Assembly (NCBI RefSeq): GCF_002278925.1
Contig: NZ_NCJH01000001.1
Span: 434,001 to 498,000 of the forward strand
Source: Polaromonas sp. 39-63-25
GTDB lineage: Bacteria; Pseudomonadota; Gammaproteobacteria; Burkholderiales; Burkholderiaceae_C
DNA: 64,000 nucleotides
Direction of reading: 5' to 3'
Shown here: piece by piece, positions 53,454 through 62,934 of the stretch
Layout: the number at the start of each line of letters is the position of its first letter
Position numbering within the stretch: the stretch's first letter is position 1
The notes under the pieces: generated by a model
Database searches by the model: none
The model's input: only the letters and a program-made list of their open reading frames with translations
Told to the model about the DNA's origin: nothing
Translations under genes and position numbers: made by a program

Positions 53454-53821
53454 ACACCCAGTTCCTCGCGCCACATCGCCAGCAGCCCGGCCAGCTCCGC
53501 CTTGTAGTCGAAGGCCGGGTCGTCTCGTCGCTTGACGAGGTCGATGACTTCGAAGCGGCAGTTGTCCGGCCCGAAGGCCAGCCAGTCCTGTTGCAGGTGT
53601 TTGTCGCGGTAGGACTTGCGGTCCAGTTCGAAGCGGGCGCGGTTCATCGCCGCGTGCACGTTGGTGCTGGCTTCCACAATCACGCGGCCGCTGGACAGGC
53701 TGCGGATGGCGTAGACGCCCATGGGCGGCGGGGTTTCCCGGTACTGCTTTTTCAGCTCGCTGCGCGTGCGGCCGGCAGAAGCCGGCGCGGGAACAGGGGG
53801 AAAAGAAAGGGTTGATGCCAT
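53450..53821 (-). CDS. GIY-YIG nuclease-like protein
   Basis: A 123-residue protein with a single GIY-YIG-like domain: PPPMGVYAIRSLSSGRVIVE in place of the GIY...YIG pair (the second motif is degenerate), ASTNVHAAMNRARFELDRKS, and FGPDNCRFEVIDLVKRRDD. The YIG signature is weak, so nuclease activity is doubtful. The start at 53821 follows AGGAGT. First gene of a four-gene run; a TATAAT (53960-53955, minus strand) about 135 bp upstream may be its promoter. Confidence 0.7.
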   Translation of the reverse strand: MASTLSFPPVPAPASAGRTRSELKKQYRETPPPMGVYAIRSLSSGRVIVEASTNVHAAMNRARFELDRKSYRDKHLQQDWLAFGPDNCRFEVIDLVKRRDDPAFDYKAELAGLLAMWREELGV

Positions 53822-53968
53822 GACAAGACTCCTGGGTGCGCTACATGCCAATCCCGCGCTTGGCCAGCGAACCCGTGATCTGTCAGGTTGATAAAAAATG
53901 AAGGAGGGTGAGAGCCTCTTGTGCGGGCAGGCGCCCCTCAGCGCCTGAGCCGCAATTATAAAGGCCCG

Positions 53969-53988
53969 AGGGCCTGTTAACAGGCCCT
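53969..53988 (-). terminator. 20-bp palindrome at the pmdC stop codon
   Basis: AGGGCCTGTTAACAGGCCCT is a perfect 20-bp palindrome that includes part of the pmdC stop codon. On the minus strand it is followed by CTCGGGCCTTTATAAT. The T-run is poor, so it is a weak intrinsic terminator or a 3'-end protector. A possible promoter for the GIY-YIG operon (TGTTAA, 16 bp, TATAAT) overlaps it. Confidence 0.5.
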
Positions 53989-54940
53989 AGTTCAGTTGCT
54001 GCTCCAGGTCGTGCAGCACCTGGTAACACGGCAGCACTTTGGCGACGCTGGAATTGGGCTCGCGGCCCGCGCGGATGGCGGCGAAAAATTCGCGGTCCTG
54101 CAGCTCGATGCCGTTCATGGACACGTCCACCTTGCTCACGTCGATTTTTTCTTCCTTGCCGTTGAACAGGTCGTCGTAACGCGCAATGTAGGTGGCGCTG
54201 TCGCCGATGTAGCGGAAGAAGGTGCCCAGCGGCCCGTCGTTGTTGAAGGACAGGCTCAAGGTGCAGATCGCGCCGTTGGCGGCCTTGAGCTGGATGCTCA
54301 TGTCCATCGCAATGCCCAGCGCCGGGTGAATCGGCCCCTGGATGGCGTTAGCCTTCACGATGGGGCTGCCGCACTGGTAGGCGAACAGGTCCACCGTGTG
54401 GGCCGCGTGGTGCCACAGCAGGTGGTCGGTCCAGCTGCGCGGCTGGCCCAGCGCGTTCATGTTGCTGCGGCGGAAGAAATAGGTCTGCACGTCCATCTGC
54501 TGGATGTTGAAGCGGCCCGCCGCAATTTCCTTGTGCACGTACTGGTGGCTGGGGTTGAAGCGGCGGGTGTGGCCGCACATGGCGACCAGCCCGGTCTGCT
54601 TCTGCAGGGCCACCACCTCCTGGGCGCCCTTCAGGGTGTCGGCCAGCGGGATCTCCACCTGCACATGTTTGCCCGCCTTCATGCAGGCAATGCTTTGCTC
54701 GGCATGCATCTGCGTCGGCGTGCACAGGATCACGGCGTCCACCTCCTTGAGCGCCAGGCTGTCGGCCAGGTCGGTGGTGACATGGCCGATGCCGTATTTG
54801 GCAGCGACTTCTTTCGTCTTCTCCAGATCGCGGCTGATCAGCGAGATGACTTCCACGCCATCGATGTTCTTGATGCCGTCGAGGTGTTTGATGCCGAAGG
54901 CGCCTGCACCAGCCAATGCGACTTTGATGGTTTTGCTCAT
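53987..54940 (-). CDS. pmdC: 4-carboxy-2-hydroxymuconate-6-semialdehyde dehydrogenase
   Basis: A 317-residue Gfo/Idh/MocA-fold enzyme (LigC type) that oxidises CHMS as its hemiacetal to 2-pyrone-4,6-dicarboxylate with NADP. VALAGAGAFGIKHLDGIKNI is the nucleotide motif, VDAVILCTPTQMHAEQSIAC the second strand, AGKHVQVEIPLADTLKGAQE the E-x-P motif and QPRSWTDHLLWHHAAHTVDL the substrate region. Last gene of the operon; its ATG directly abuts the pmdB stop, with GGAGAAC as ribosome site. Confidence 0.92.
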   Translation of the reverse strand: MSKTIKVALAGAGAFGIKHLDGIKNIDGVEVISLISRDLEKTKEVAAKYGIGHVTTDLADSLALKEVDAVILCTPTQMHAEQSIACMKAGKHVQVEIPLADTLKGAQEVVALQKQTGLVAMCGHTRRFNPSHQYVHKEIAAGRFNIQQMDVQTYFFRRSNMNALGQPRSWTDHLLWHHAAHTVDLFAYQCGSPIVKANAIQGPIHPALGIAMDMSIQLKAANGAICTLSLSFNNDGPLGTFFRYIGDSATYIARYDDLFNGKEEKIDVSKVDVSMNGIELQDREFFAAIRAGREPNSSVAKVLPCYQVLHDLEQQLN

Positions 54941-56241
<1,301 letters not shown>

Positions 56242-56279
56242 GATGGTTTCTCTTTGACCAGTGGTTGAACCTGACGCAG

Positions 56280-57212
56280 TCAGCTCCAGTAAAGCCGGGT
56301 CGGGTTGTCGACGAGCAGCTTGCGCTGCAATTCGGGCGTGGTGGCGATATGGGGAATGTAGTCCACCAGCAGGCCATCGTCGGGCATGTGGTTTTTCAGG
56401 TTGGGGTGCGGCCAGTCGGTGCCCCAGAGCACACGGTCGGGAAAGGTCTCGACCAGGCGCCGGGCAAAAGGCACCACGTCGCGGTAGGCGTTCTGCTCGC
56501 CGTTCAGCGCCGGCGGGCCGCTCACGCTGAGGCGCTCGGGACAGCTGACCTTGCTCCAGATGTTGTCGTGCTCGCGCATCATCTTGACGAACAGCTCGAA
56601 CTCGGGGCCGTCCACCGGCTTGCTCACGTCGGGCCGGCCCATGTGGTCCACCACCACCGTGGTCGGCAGCGCGGTGAAAAAGTCGTACAGCTCGGGCAGG
56701 TCCTGTGCCTCGAAATAAACCACCACATGCCAGCCCAGGGGCGCAATGCGGTTGGCAATCTCCAGCAACACCTCGCGCGGCGTGAAGTCGGCCAGGCGCC
56801 GGACAAAGTTGAAACGCGTGCCGCGCACGCCGGCTTCATGCATCTCCTGGAGCTCGGCATCGGTGACGTTGCGGTTGACGGTAGCGACACCGCGCGCCTT
56901 GTTGTTCGAGTGCCGCAGCGCATCGACCAGCGCACGGTTGTCGCTGCCGTGGCAGGTGGCCTGCACGATCACGTTTTTATCGAAACCCAGGTGGTCGCGC
57001 AGCGCGAACAGCTGGTCTTTGGAGGCGTCGCACGGCGTGTACTTGCGCTCGGGCGCATAGGGGAACTGCGCGCCCGGGCCGAACACATGGCAATGCGCGT
57101 CCACCGCGCCGGCGGGCAGCTTGAAGCGGGGTTTGGCGGGGCCGTCGTACCAGTCGAGCCAGCCTGGCGTTTTGGTGAAATCGCCCGTCGCAGTTTTTTC
57201 CATGGTCAGCAT
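56280..57212 (-). CDS. pmdD: 2-pyrone-4,6-dicarboxylate hydrolase
   Basis: A 310-residue amidohydrolase-superfamily lactonase (LigI type) that opens PDC to 4-oxalomesaconate. AVDAHCHVFGPGAQFPYAPE carries the HxH pair, RDHLGFDKNVIVQATCHGSD, TTVVVDHMGRPDVSKPVDGP and RVLWGTDWPHPNLKNHMPDD hold the remaining His and Asp. Very close to LigI at these motifs. Start: ATG at 57212 or at 57203 (MEKTATGD); no clear ribosome site for either. Confidence 0.93.
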   Translation of the reverse strand: MLTMEKTATGDFTKTPGWLDWYDGPAKPRFKLPAGAVDAHCHVFGPGAQFPYAPERKYTPCDASKDQLFALRDHLGFDKNVIVQATCHGSDNRALVDALRHSNNKARGVATVNRNVTDAELQEMHEAGVRGTRFNFVRRLADFTPREVLLEIANRIAPLGWHVVVYFEAQDLPELYDFFTALPTTVVVDHMGRPDVSKPVDGPEFELFVKMMREHDNIWSKVSCPERLSVSGPPALNGEQNAYRDVVPFARRLVETFPDRVLWGTDWPHPNLKNHMPDDGLLVDYIPHIATTPELQRKLLVDNPTRLYWS

Positions 57213-57236
57213 TCAGTCGGTTTTTCAGTCAGTGTG

Positions 57237-57920
57237 TCAGTCGATGTACTTGAGGCCGGCCTTGGCCAGCGGCTCCCGCATGTTGTACATGTCCAGGCCC
57301 AGAATGCCAGAGGCCAGTTTGGCGCGTTTTTCGCCTTCGTTGGCTTCGCGGGCTTCGGCGGCGTCGGCCACCTTCTTGACCCACTCGGCCGGCACCACCA
57401 CCACGCCGTCGTCGTCGGCCACCACCGCATCGCCCGGGTTGACACTCACGCCCGCGCACACCACCGGGATGTTCACCGAACCCAGCGTGGCCTTGATCGT
57501 GCCCTTGGCGCTGATGCCCTTGCTCCACACCGGGAAGCCGATTTCCTCGAGCGTCTTGACGTCACGCACACCGGCGTCGATCACCAGCGCCCGCGCACCG
57601 CGCGCCATGAAGGACGTGGCCAGCAGGTCGCCGAAGAAGCCGTCACAGTTGTCGGCGGTGAGGGCCGCCACCACGATGTCGCCGGGCTGGATCTGTTCGG
57701 CCACCACATGCATCATCCAGTTGTCGCCGGGGTGCAGCAGCACGGTCACCGCGGTGCCCGACACCTGCGCGCCGCGGTAGATGGGGCGCATGTAGGGCTT
57801 CATCAGCCCGACGCGGCCCATGGCCTCGTGCACGGTGGCGGCGCCCAGGCGGGTCAGCCGGTCGACGGCGGCCTGGTCGGCGCGCACGATGTTGCGTTTG
57901 ACAATGCCCAGAGTGGTCAT
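57237..57920 (-). CDS. pmdF: 4-carboxy-4-hydroxy-2-oxoadipate aldolase
   Basis: A 227-residue RraA-fold class II aldolase (LigK/HMG aldolase type) that cleaves CHA to pyruvate and oxaloacetate. [60 protein letters not shown] with the Arg-Asp pair, and [20 protein letters not shown]. The start at 57920 follows CGGAGAT. It lies between pmdE and pmdD. Confidence 0.92.
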   Translation of the reverse strand: MTTLGIVKRNIVRADQAAVDRLTRLGAATVHEAMGRVGLMKPYMRPIYRGAQVSGTAVTVLLHPGDNWMMHVVAEQIQPGDIVVAALTADNCDGFFGDLLATSFMARGARALVIDAGVRDVKTLEEIGFPVWSKGISAKGTIKATLGSVNIPVVCAGVSVNPGDAVVADDDGVVVVPAEWVKKVADAAEAREANEGEKRAKLASGILGLDMYNMREPLAKAGLKYID

Positions 57921-57938
57921 GATTCGTATCTCCGTCAA

Positions 57939-58979
57939 TTAAAGGCTTTTGGCCTTGAGGCGCGCATCGAGGCGCGGAAACACACGGCGCACATTGGCCT
58001 CGTAGATCTGGTGGCGGTCATCGGCGCTGAGGATCTTGCTGGCTTCGATGTAGCGCTTGGTGTCGTCGTAGTAGTTGCCGGTTTCGGGGTCGATGCCGCG
58101 CACCGCGCCAATCATCTCGGAGGCAAACAACACGTTTTTCACCGGGATCACCGTGTTCAGCAGGTCAATGCCCGGCTGGTGGTAGACGCAGGTGTCGAAG
58201 TAAATGTTGTTGAGCAGGTGCTCGGACAGCAGCGGCTTTTTCAGCTCCTGCGCCAGGCCGCGGAAGCGCCCCCAGTGGTAGGGCACGGCGCCGCCGCCGT
58301 GTGGAATCAGGAAGCGCAAGGTCGGAAAGTCCTTGAACAGGTCCGAGGTCAGGCACTGCATGAAGGCCGTGGTGTCGGCGTTCAGGTAGTGCGCACCGGT
58401 GGTGTGAAAACACGCGTTGCAGGAGGTCGAGACGTGGATCATCGCGGGGATGTCGTACTCCACCATCTTCTCGTAGATCGGGTACCAGTGTCTGTCGGAC
58501 AGCGGCGGCGAGGTCCAGTGGCCGCCCGAAGGATCGGGATTCAGGTTGATGCCGACGTTGCCGTAGTCCTTCACGCACTTTTCCAGCTCGGGGATGCAGG
58601 TGGCCGGATCGACGCCGGGCGACTGCGGCAGCATCGCCACCGGCACGAAGTTGTCGGGAAACAGCTGGCTGACGCGGTAGCAGAGTTCGTTGCAGATGGC
58701 CGCCCAGGTGGACGAGACATTGAAGTCACCGATGTGATGAGCCATGAAGCTGGCACGCGGCGAAAACAGCGTGATGTCGCTGCCGCGCTCTTTCATCAGG
58801 CGCAGCTGGTTGGTCTCGATCGACTCGCGCAGCTCGTCGTCGCTGATCTTCAGCTCAGCCACCCTGGGCATCATGGCCGGGTCCTTGATGCCGGCGATCT
58901 GCCGGTTGCGCCACTCTTCCAGCGCCTTGGGGGCCGTGGTGTAGTGGCCGTGGCAGTCGATGATCAATGATTTTTTCAT
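57939..58979 (-). CDS. pmdE: 4-oxalomesaconate hydratase (LigJ-type amidohydrolase fold)
   Basis: A 346-residue metal-dependent enzyme that hydrates oxalomesaconate to 4-carboxy-4-hydroxy-2-oxoadipate. SLIIDCHGHYTTAPKALEEW carries the HxH ligands, MIHVSTSCNACFHTTGAHYL, RFLIPHGGGAVPYHWGRFRG and NVLFASEMIGAVRGIDPETG the rest. The start at 58979 follows AGGAGACC. An open frame upstream of the ATG overlaps the preceding gene in another frame and was rejected. Confidence 0.91.
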   Translation of the reverse strand: MKKSLIIDCHGHYTTAPKALEEWRNRQIAGIKDPAMMPRVAELKISDDELRESIETNQLRLMKERGSDITLFSPRASFMAHHIGDFNVSSTWAAICNELCYRVSQLFPDNFVPVAMLPQSPGVDPATCIPELEKCVKDYGNVGINLNPDPSGGHWTSPPLSDRHWYPIYEKMVEYDIPAMIHVSTSCNACFHTTGAHYLNADTTAFMQCLTSDLFKDFPTLRFLIPHGGGAVPYHWGRFRGLAQELKKPLLSEHLLNNIYFDTCVYHQPGIDLLNTVIPVKNVLFASEMIGAVRGIDPETGNYYDDTKRYIEASKILSADDRHQIYEANVRRVFPRLDARLKAKSL

Positions 58980-59011
58980 ACAGGTCTCCTGGAAATGCAA
59001 GGGGGTGTCGG

Positions 59012-59704
59012 TCAGGCGGCGGGGTCCATGCCCTGGCGGCGCTTGGCCTCGGCGGCCTGCGGCGTGTTCATGGATGCGAGCATGGCGCGCACCGCTTCTG
59101 CGTTGCGGGTGCCGGTGCACACGCCGGCAGAAAAAGTGGTGATGATCTGGATGGCCGGCGGCAAGGGGCCCAGCACGGTGATGCCCTGCAGGTGCATCAG
59201 TTCGCTCAGTTGCTGAAAACCCAGCTCGACCTCGCCGCACGCCACCAGCGAACCGACCGGAATGCCCGGCGGCGGAGTCACGATGCGGTTCTGGATCTCG
59301 CCGGCGATGCCCCAGCGCTCGAACAAGCCGGCCAGCGCCACGCCGCTGGGCCCGGTCGAGTAGCTGATGCTGCGCGCGGCGCGCACCGCCTCGCGCAATG
59401 CGTCTTCCGTCGAGATGTCGGGCCTGGGCGCGCCGGCGCGCACGGCAACGGCCACACCCGAGCGGACCAGGTCCACCCTGCTGCCGGCCAGCACATGGCC
59501 GGAAGCGATCAGCCTGTCGATCGCGTCGGATGCCAGGATCACGACATCAAAGGCCTCGCCGGCCTGCACGCGCCTGGCCGCATCGACGCCGCCGACCGAT
59601 TCGATGGCCACGCGGCAGTCCGATTGCTGCTCGAAAGCCGTCACCAGGTCGGCCAGCACCAGGCGGGTGGCCATGGAGGAAATGCCCTTGAGGTCGGTCG
59701 TCAT
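59012..59704 (-). CDS. ModA-like binding-fold protein without signal peptide, first gene of the pmd operon
   Basis: A 230-residue protein of the extracellular solute-binding (SBP_bac_11/ModA) fold: LADLVTAFEQQSDCRVAIES, GEAFDVVILASDAIDRLIAS, SRVDLVRSGVAVAVRAGAPR, SYSTGPSGVALAGLFERWGI. No signal peptide or membrane segment is seen, so it is probably cytoplasmic. It is divergent from the pmd LysR gene and 32 bp upstream of pmdE. In Comamonas this place holds pmdU/pmdK. Role unknown: effector binding, a small-molecule chaperone, or an enzyme step are possible. Start ATG at 59704, alternative at 59674. Confidence 0.7.
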   Translation of the reverse strand: MTTDLKGISSMATRLVLADLVTAFEQQSDCRVAIESVGGVDAARRVQAGEAFDVVILASDAIDRLIASGHVLAGSRVDLVRSGVAVAVRAGAPRPDISTEDALREAVRAARSISYSTGPSGVALAGLFERWGIAGEIQNRIVTPPPGIPVGSLVACGEVELGFQQLSELMHLQGITVLGPLPPAIQIITTFSAGVCTGTRNAEAVRAMLASMNTPQAAEAKRRQGMDPAA

Positions 59705-59785
59705 GGCAGTCGGTCAGCGTGGAGGGTCATGCGATTGATTGTGACGACGGCCCTGCCTCCCGCCAAGGCAGCGCGGTTTCTAGCT

Positions 59786-59823
59786 GATATAACATACCGG
59801 CATTGATCGACGCCTGTTATATC
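59786..59823. promoter_or_regulatory. candidate LysR operator of the pmd operon
   Basis: GATATAACA (59786-59794) and TGTTATATC (59815-59823) form a perfect 9-bp inverted repeat with a 20-bp spacer. It lies between the first operon gene and the LysR gene, centred about 60 bp from the LysR start. Size and AT-rich arms fit a LysR-type binding site. Confidence 0.65.
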
Positions 59824-59865
59824 CATTCAGGACAACTACAGGACAACCCGCCACCCTTCCCCGTC

Positions 59866-60798
59866 ATGGACCTCAAGCAGCTTGAATATTTCGTACGCGT
59901 GGCCGAACTCGGCAGCTTCACGCGCGCTTCCATTGCGCTGGACATTGCCCAGCCGGCGCTGAGCCGCCAGATCCGCCTGCTGGAGGTGGAGCTGCGGCAG
60001 AACCTGCTGACCCGCAACGGGCGCGGCGCCCTCCCGACGGAAGCGGGCAAGCTGCTGCTCAAGCACGGACGGGGCATCCTGCACCAGGTAGAGGTGGCCC
60101 GCGAAGAACTGGGTGCTGCGCGCGGCGCCCTGGCCGGGCGCGTGTCCATCGGCCTGCCGCCCAGCCTGTCCAAACTCATCACGGTGCCGCTCACCCGGGC
60201 TTTCCGCCAGCAGCTGCCGCACGCCCAGCTGACGCTGACCGAAGGCTTTTCCGTGCTGATGCACGAGGGCCTGCGTGTGGGCAACCTCGACATGGCCGTG
60301 CTCTACAACTCCGAGCGTTCACCCGAGCTGGAAATCACCACGCTGCACTCCGAAGAGCTGGTGCTGATTTCCCCCAAGACCAGCGTCAAGGCCGGTGCCG
60401 CGAAAAAAGGCCGGGCCGGCAAGCGGCAGCCCATCAGCCTCGCCGAGGTGGCCGAGCTGCCGCTGATCCTGCCCAGCCGCCCCAATGCCTTCCGCATCCT
60501 GATCGAGAGCGAAATGATCACGATAGGTCGCAAGCCGCAGATCACGCTGGAGGTGGACGGCCTGAACGCCATCCTGAGCCTGGTCAAGGAAGGCATGGGA
60601 CATGCCGTGTTGCCAAGCTACACGCTGAGCAACGTCGATGATCCCGAACCCTTCCTGCTGCGCAGCATCCACTCGCCGCGCATCATGAGCGAGCTGATGC
60701 TCGCGCGCTCCTCACGCCGCGCCAGTACCGACACGCAGAAAATGGCGGTCGAGGTGGTCAAGTCGGTGGTGGTCGAGGCCATCAAGCCTTATGCCTGA
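59866..60798 (+). CDS. pmdR: LysR-family regulator of the protocatechuate operon
   Basis: A 310-residue LysR protein: MDLKQLEYFVRVAELGSFTR, ASIALDIAQPALSRQIRLLE, an effector domain from AGRVSIGLPPSLSKLITVPL, LPLILPSRPNAFRILIESEM and EGMGHAVLPSYTL. The sequence resembles the CbbR/Cbl-like branch and TTDR/NAC-type regulators. It is divergent from the pmd operon with a 9-bp dyad between, so it is the probable PmdR. The start at 59866 gives the family N-terminus; ATG at 59803 would place 21 extra residues over the operator. Confidence 0.85.
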   Translation: MDLKQLEYFVRVAELGSFTRASIALDIAQPALSRQIRLLEVELRQNLLTRNGRGALPTEAGKLLLKHGRGILHQVEVAREELGAARGALAGRVSIGLPPSLSKLITVPLTRAFRQQLPHAQLTLTEGFSVLMHEGLRVGNLDMAVLYNSERSPELEITTLHSEELVLISPKTSVKAGAAKKGRAGKRQPISLAEVAELPLILPSRPNAFRILIESEMITIGRKPQITLEVDGLNAILSLVKEGMGHAVLPSYTLSNVDDPEPFLLRSIHSPRIMSELMLARSSRRASTDTQKMAVEVVKSVVVEAIKPYA

Positions 60799-60803
60799 CC
60801 CGG

Positions 60804-61691
60804 TTACTGCAACAGCCGGTCCGCGTAGTCCTGCCAGCGGGCGTCCTTGCCCAGACCGGCAAACACACCGGCCCGGGCCTGGTCGGCCACCCACTGCTGC
60901 TTGTCGGCAATCGCCGACGCCATGAAAGGCTCGAAGCCGCCGCCGGCCTCGCGCACGGTGTTGGCCGCCTCGCGCATTTCCTCGGCACGGCGCTGGCCGT
61001 GCTGCACCACCCGGCTGAAAAAGTAGGCGCCCTGCTTCTCCCAGTCGATGCTGGGGAAGGTTTCGGCCAGCGTCGGCAACACGTGGTCCTCCACGCCGTA
61101 GGCACGGGCCGTGGTGTAACTCTCGATCACCAGCGCCTCCAGGCCCTTGATCATCACGCTGCGGCACATCTTGATGGCGCTGGCCACGCCCAGCTTTTCG
61201 CTGACCGCCTTCGCATCCATGCCCCAGGCCATGAACACGCCGGCCAGTTCAGCCGCACGCGTGCCGCCCAGCAGCATGGGCACCTGGATGCCATAAGGCG
61301 GCACCGAGGTCATCACACCGGCTTCGACATAGTGCCCACCCGCCGCATCAATCAGGGCCGCGGCCTGCTGCTTGGTACCGGGTGAGGCGGAATTGAGGTC
61401 CAGAAAAACCGTGCCGCGCCGGACATGGGCGGCGGCGGCCTGCGCGACCGCCAGCGTGTTGGACGCCGTGACCGCAGAGATGATCAGGTCAGCCCGCCCG
61501 CACAGCGCCGCCATGGACGCGCACGCCGCCACACCGGCCTGCGCCGCATGGGCACGCTGCGCCTCGCGCAGGGCCGGTGCCTCGAAGGTGAGGTCCCAGG
61601 CGCTGATGCCCGCCACCCTGTCCTTGAGGCCGGCGGTGAAAATTTTTCCGACCTCGCCGTAGCCGATCATGCCGATATGTTCAAACTTCAC
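60804..61691 (-). CDS. NAD(P)-dependent oxidoreductase, 6-phosphogluconate dehydrogenase-like (DUF1932 type)
   Basis: A 295-residue beta-hydroxyacid dehydrogenase-like protein. N-terminal Rossmann motif IGMIGYGEVGKIFTAGL, RGTVFLDLNSASPGTKQQAA (substrate loop), GVASAIKMCRSVMIKGLEAL with the catalytic Lys, and a C-terminal domain as in DUF1932 proteins. The start is a GTG at 61691 with AGGAGAAA upstream. It is convergent with the LysR gene and in a gene set for aromatic acid use; a role in a side pathway is inference. Confidence 0.78.
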   Translation of the reverse strand: MKFEHIGMIGYGEVGKIFTAGLKDRVAGISAWDLTFEAPALREAQRAHAAQAGVAACASMAALCGRADLIISAVTASNTLAVAQAAAAHVRRGTVFLDLNSASPGTKQQAAALIDAAGGHYVEAGVMTSVPPYGIQVPMLLGGTRAAELAGVFMAWGMDAKAVSEKLGVASAIKMCRSVMIKGLEALVIESYTTARAYGVEDHVLPTLAETFPSIDWEKQGAYFFSRVVQHGQRRAEEMREAANTVREAGGGFEPFMASAIADKQQWVADQARAGVFAGLGKDARWQDYADRLLQ

Positions 61692-61751
61692 GGATGTTTC
61701 TCCTGCTTTTTCTGCTTCACCTGCGGCCGACCGGTCGCTTCATGAACGTCA

Positions 61752-62717
61752 TTACTGAGTCGGAATCCTGGCGCGCCGGATCACCTCGCCCCAGCGCCTG
61801 GTTTCACCGGCCAGCAGTTCGGCGGCCTGTTCGGGCGAACTGCCGCGCGCTTCGACGTTGAGCTCGGCCAGCTTCCTGCGGACCTCCGGCGCGTTGACGG
61901 CGGCCACCACTTCGCGGTTCAGCCGGGCGATCACGGCGGGCGGCGTCCTGGCCGGCGCGGCCAGCGCGTTCCAGCTGGAGGCCACAAAGGTGGGCAGGCC
62001 GCTTTCCCTGGCCGTCGGCACCTCGGGCAGCACCGCGGCACGCCTGTCGCCGGTGACAGCCAGCGCACGCAGGGCACCGGCCCGGATCTGCGGCAGGATG
62101 GGGCCGAGGATTTCCACGGCAGCATCGATCTGGCCGCCAAGCAGGGCCGTGACCACCGCCGGCGTGCCGTTGAACGGAACAATCTGCACGTCGGCGCCGG
62201 AGCTGATCTTGAACAATTCGGCCGCGAGGTTCTGCGTGCTGCCGATGTTGATGCTTCCAAGGTTGAGTTTGCCGGGGTTGGCCTTGGCAAAAGCCAGCAG
62301 CTCGCCCAGGGTCCTGAATTTCGAATCGGCGGGGGTGACCACGGCGATGTCAAAAAAGCCCAGCGTGGAGACCGGCGCGAAGTCGCGCACCGCATCAAAC
62401 GGCAGCGACTTGAACAAACCCGCACTGACCGCCGTGCCATTGGACATCAGCAGCAGGGTGTGGCCGTCGGGCTGCGCCCTCGCCACCATCTCGCCGGCCA
62501 CCACGCCGCCGGCACCGGGCTTGTTGTCAACCAGCACCGGCTGGCCCAGCGACTCGCTGAGTTTTTGCGCCACCGTGCGCGCGGTCAGGTCGGCCACGCC
62601 GCCGGCCCCGAAAGGCACCACGATCCGGACGGGTTTGCTCGGGAAGGTTTGTGCCGCGGCCAGCGAAGCCAGCAGCAGGGAGGCCAGAAGACCGGTGGCA
62701 AGGCGTTGAAAAGTCAT
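61752..62717 (-). CDS. Bug-family (tripartite tricarboxylate) periplasmic binding protein
   Basis: A 321-residue extracytoplasmic receptor: signal peptide ending SLAAAQT, FPSKPVRIVVPFGAGGVADL, TARTVAQKLSESLGQPVLVD, NKPGAGGVVAGEMVARAQPD and LNLGSINIGSTQNLAAELFK. Such receptors bind carboxylates, including terephthalate (TphC) in Comamonas. TctA/TctB partners are not nearby. The start at 62717 matches the signal peptide; the frame is open further upstream. Confidence 0.9.
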   Translation of the reverse strand: MTFQRLATGLLASLLLASLAAAQTFPSKPVRIVVPFGAGGVADLTARTVAQKLSESLGQPVLVDNKPGAGGVVAGEMVARAQPDGHTLLLMSNGTAVSAGLFKSLPFDAVRDFAPVSTLGFFDIAVVTPADSKFRTLGELLAFAKANPGKLNLGSINIGSTQNLAAELFKISSGADVQIVPFNGTPAVVTALLGGQIDAAVEILGPILPQIRAGALRALAVTGDRRAAVLPEVPTARESGLPTFVASSWNALAAPARTPPAVIARLNREVVAAVNAPEVRRKLAELNVEARGSSPEQAAELLAGETRRWGEVIRRARIPTQ

Positions 62718-62848
62718 GTGGGTGTCCCGTGTGTCGTATCGCTGGTAACGGGGCATTTTGGCGTATACCGCGCTGCACCGAAAGCGGCCCCGCCTTCTGG
62801 CAGCCATCACAAACAGGCCTGAAGGGTGCAGCCGGCTTTGTAAAAATA

Positions 62849-62909
62849 ATGAGCCCAAAGTGGCCCCGGCCCATCACAGCCGGGCGCAGGCAGCTATTGA
62901 TTCAATAGC
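62849..62909 (-). repeat. repeat A copy 13, between TRAP and Bug genes
   Basis: Minus-strand core GCTATTGAATCAATAGC (62909-62893) with perfect 8-bp arms, TGCCTGCGCCCG, second hairpin GCCC-N9-GGGC, GGGGCC and a T-rich end. The two T-A changes in the arms are compensatory relative to GCTATC/GATAGC. The remaining 62718-62934 gap shows nothing else. Confidence 0.88.
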
Positions 62910-62934
62910 ACCGCGAGGGCCATGCGTGTCGCGC

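Noticed and set aside
56265-58970. A 901-codon plus-strand open frame
   Set aside because: Antisense to pmdD, pmdF and pmdE, whose families are certain.
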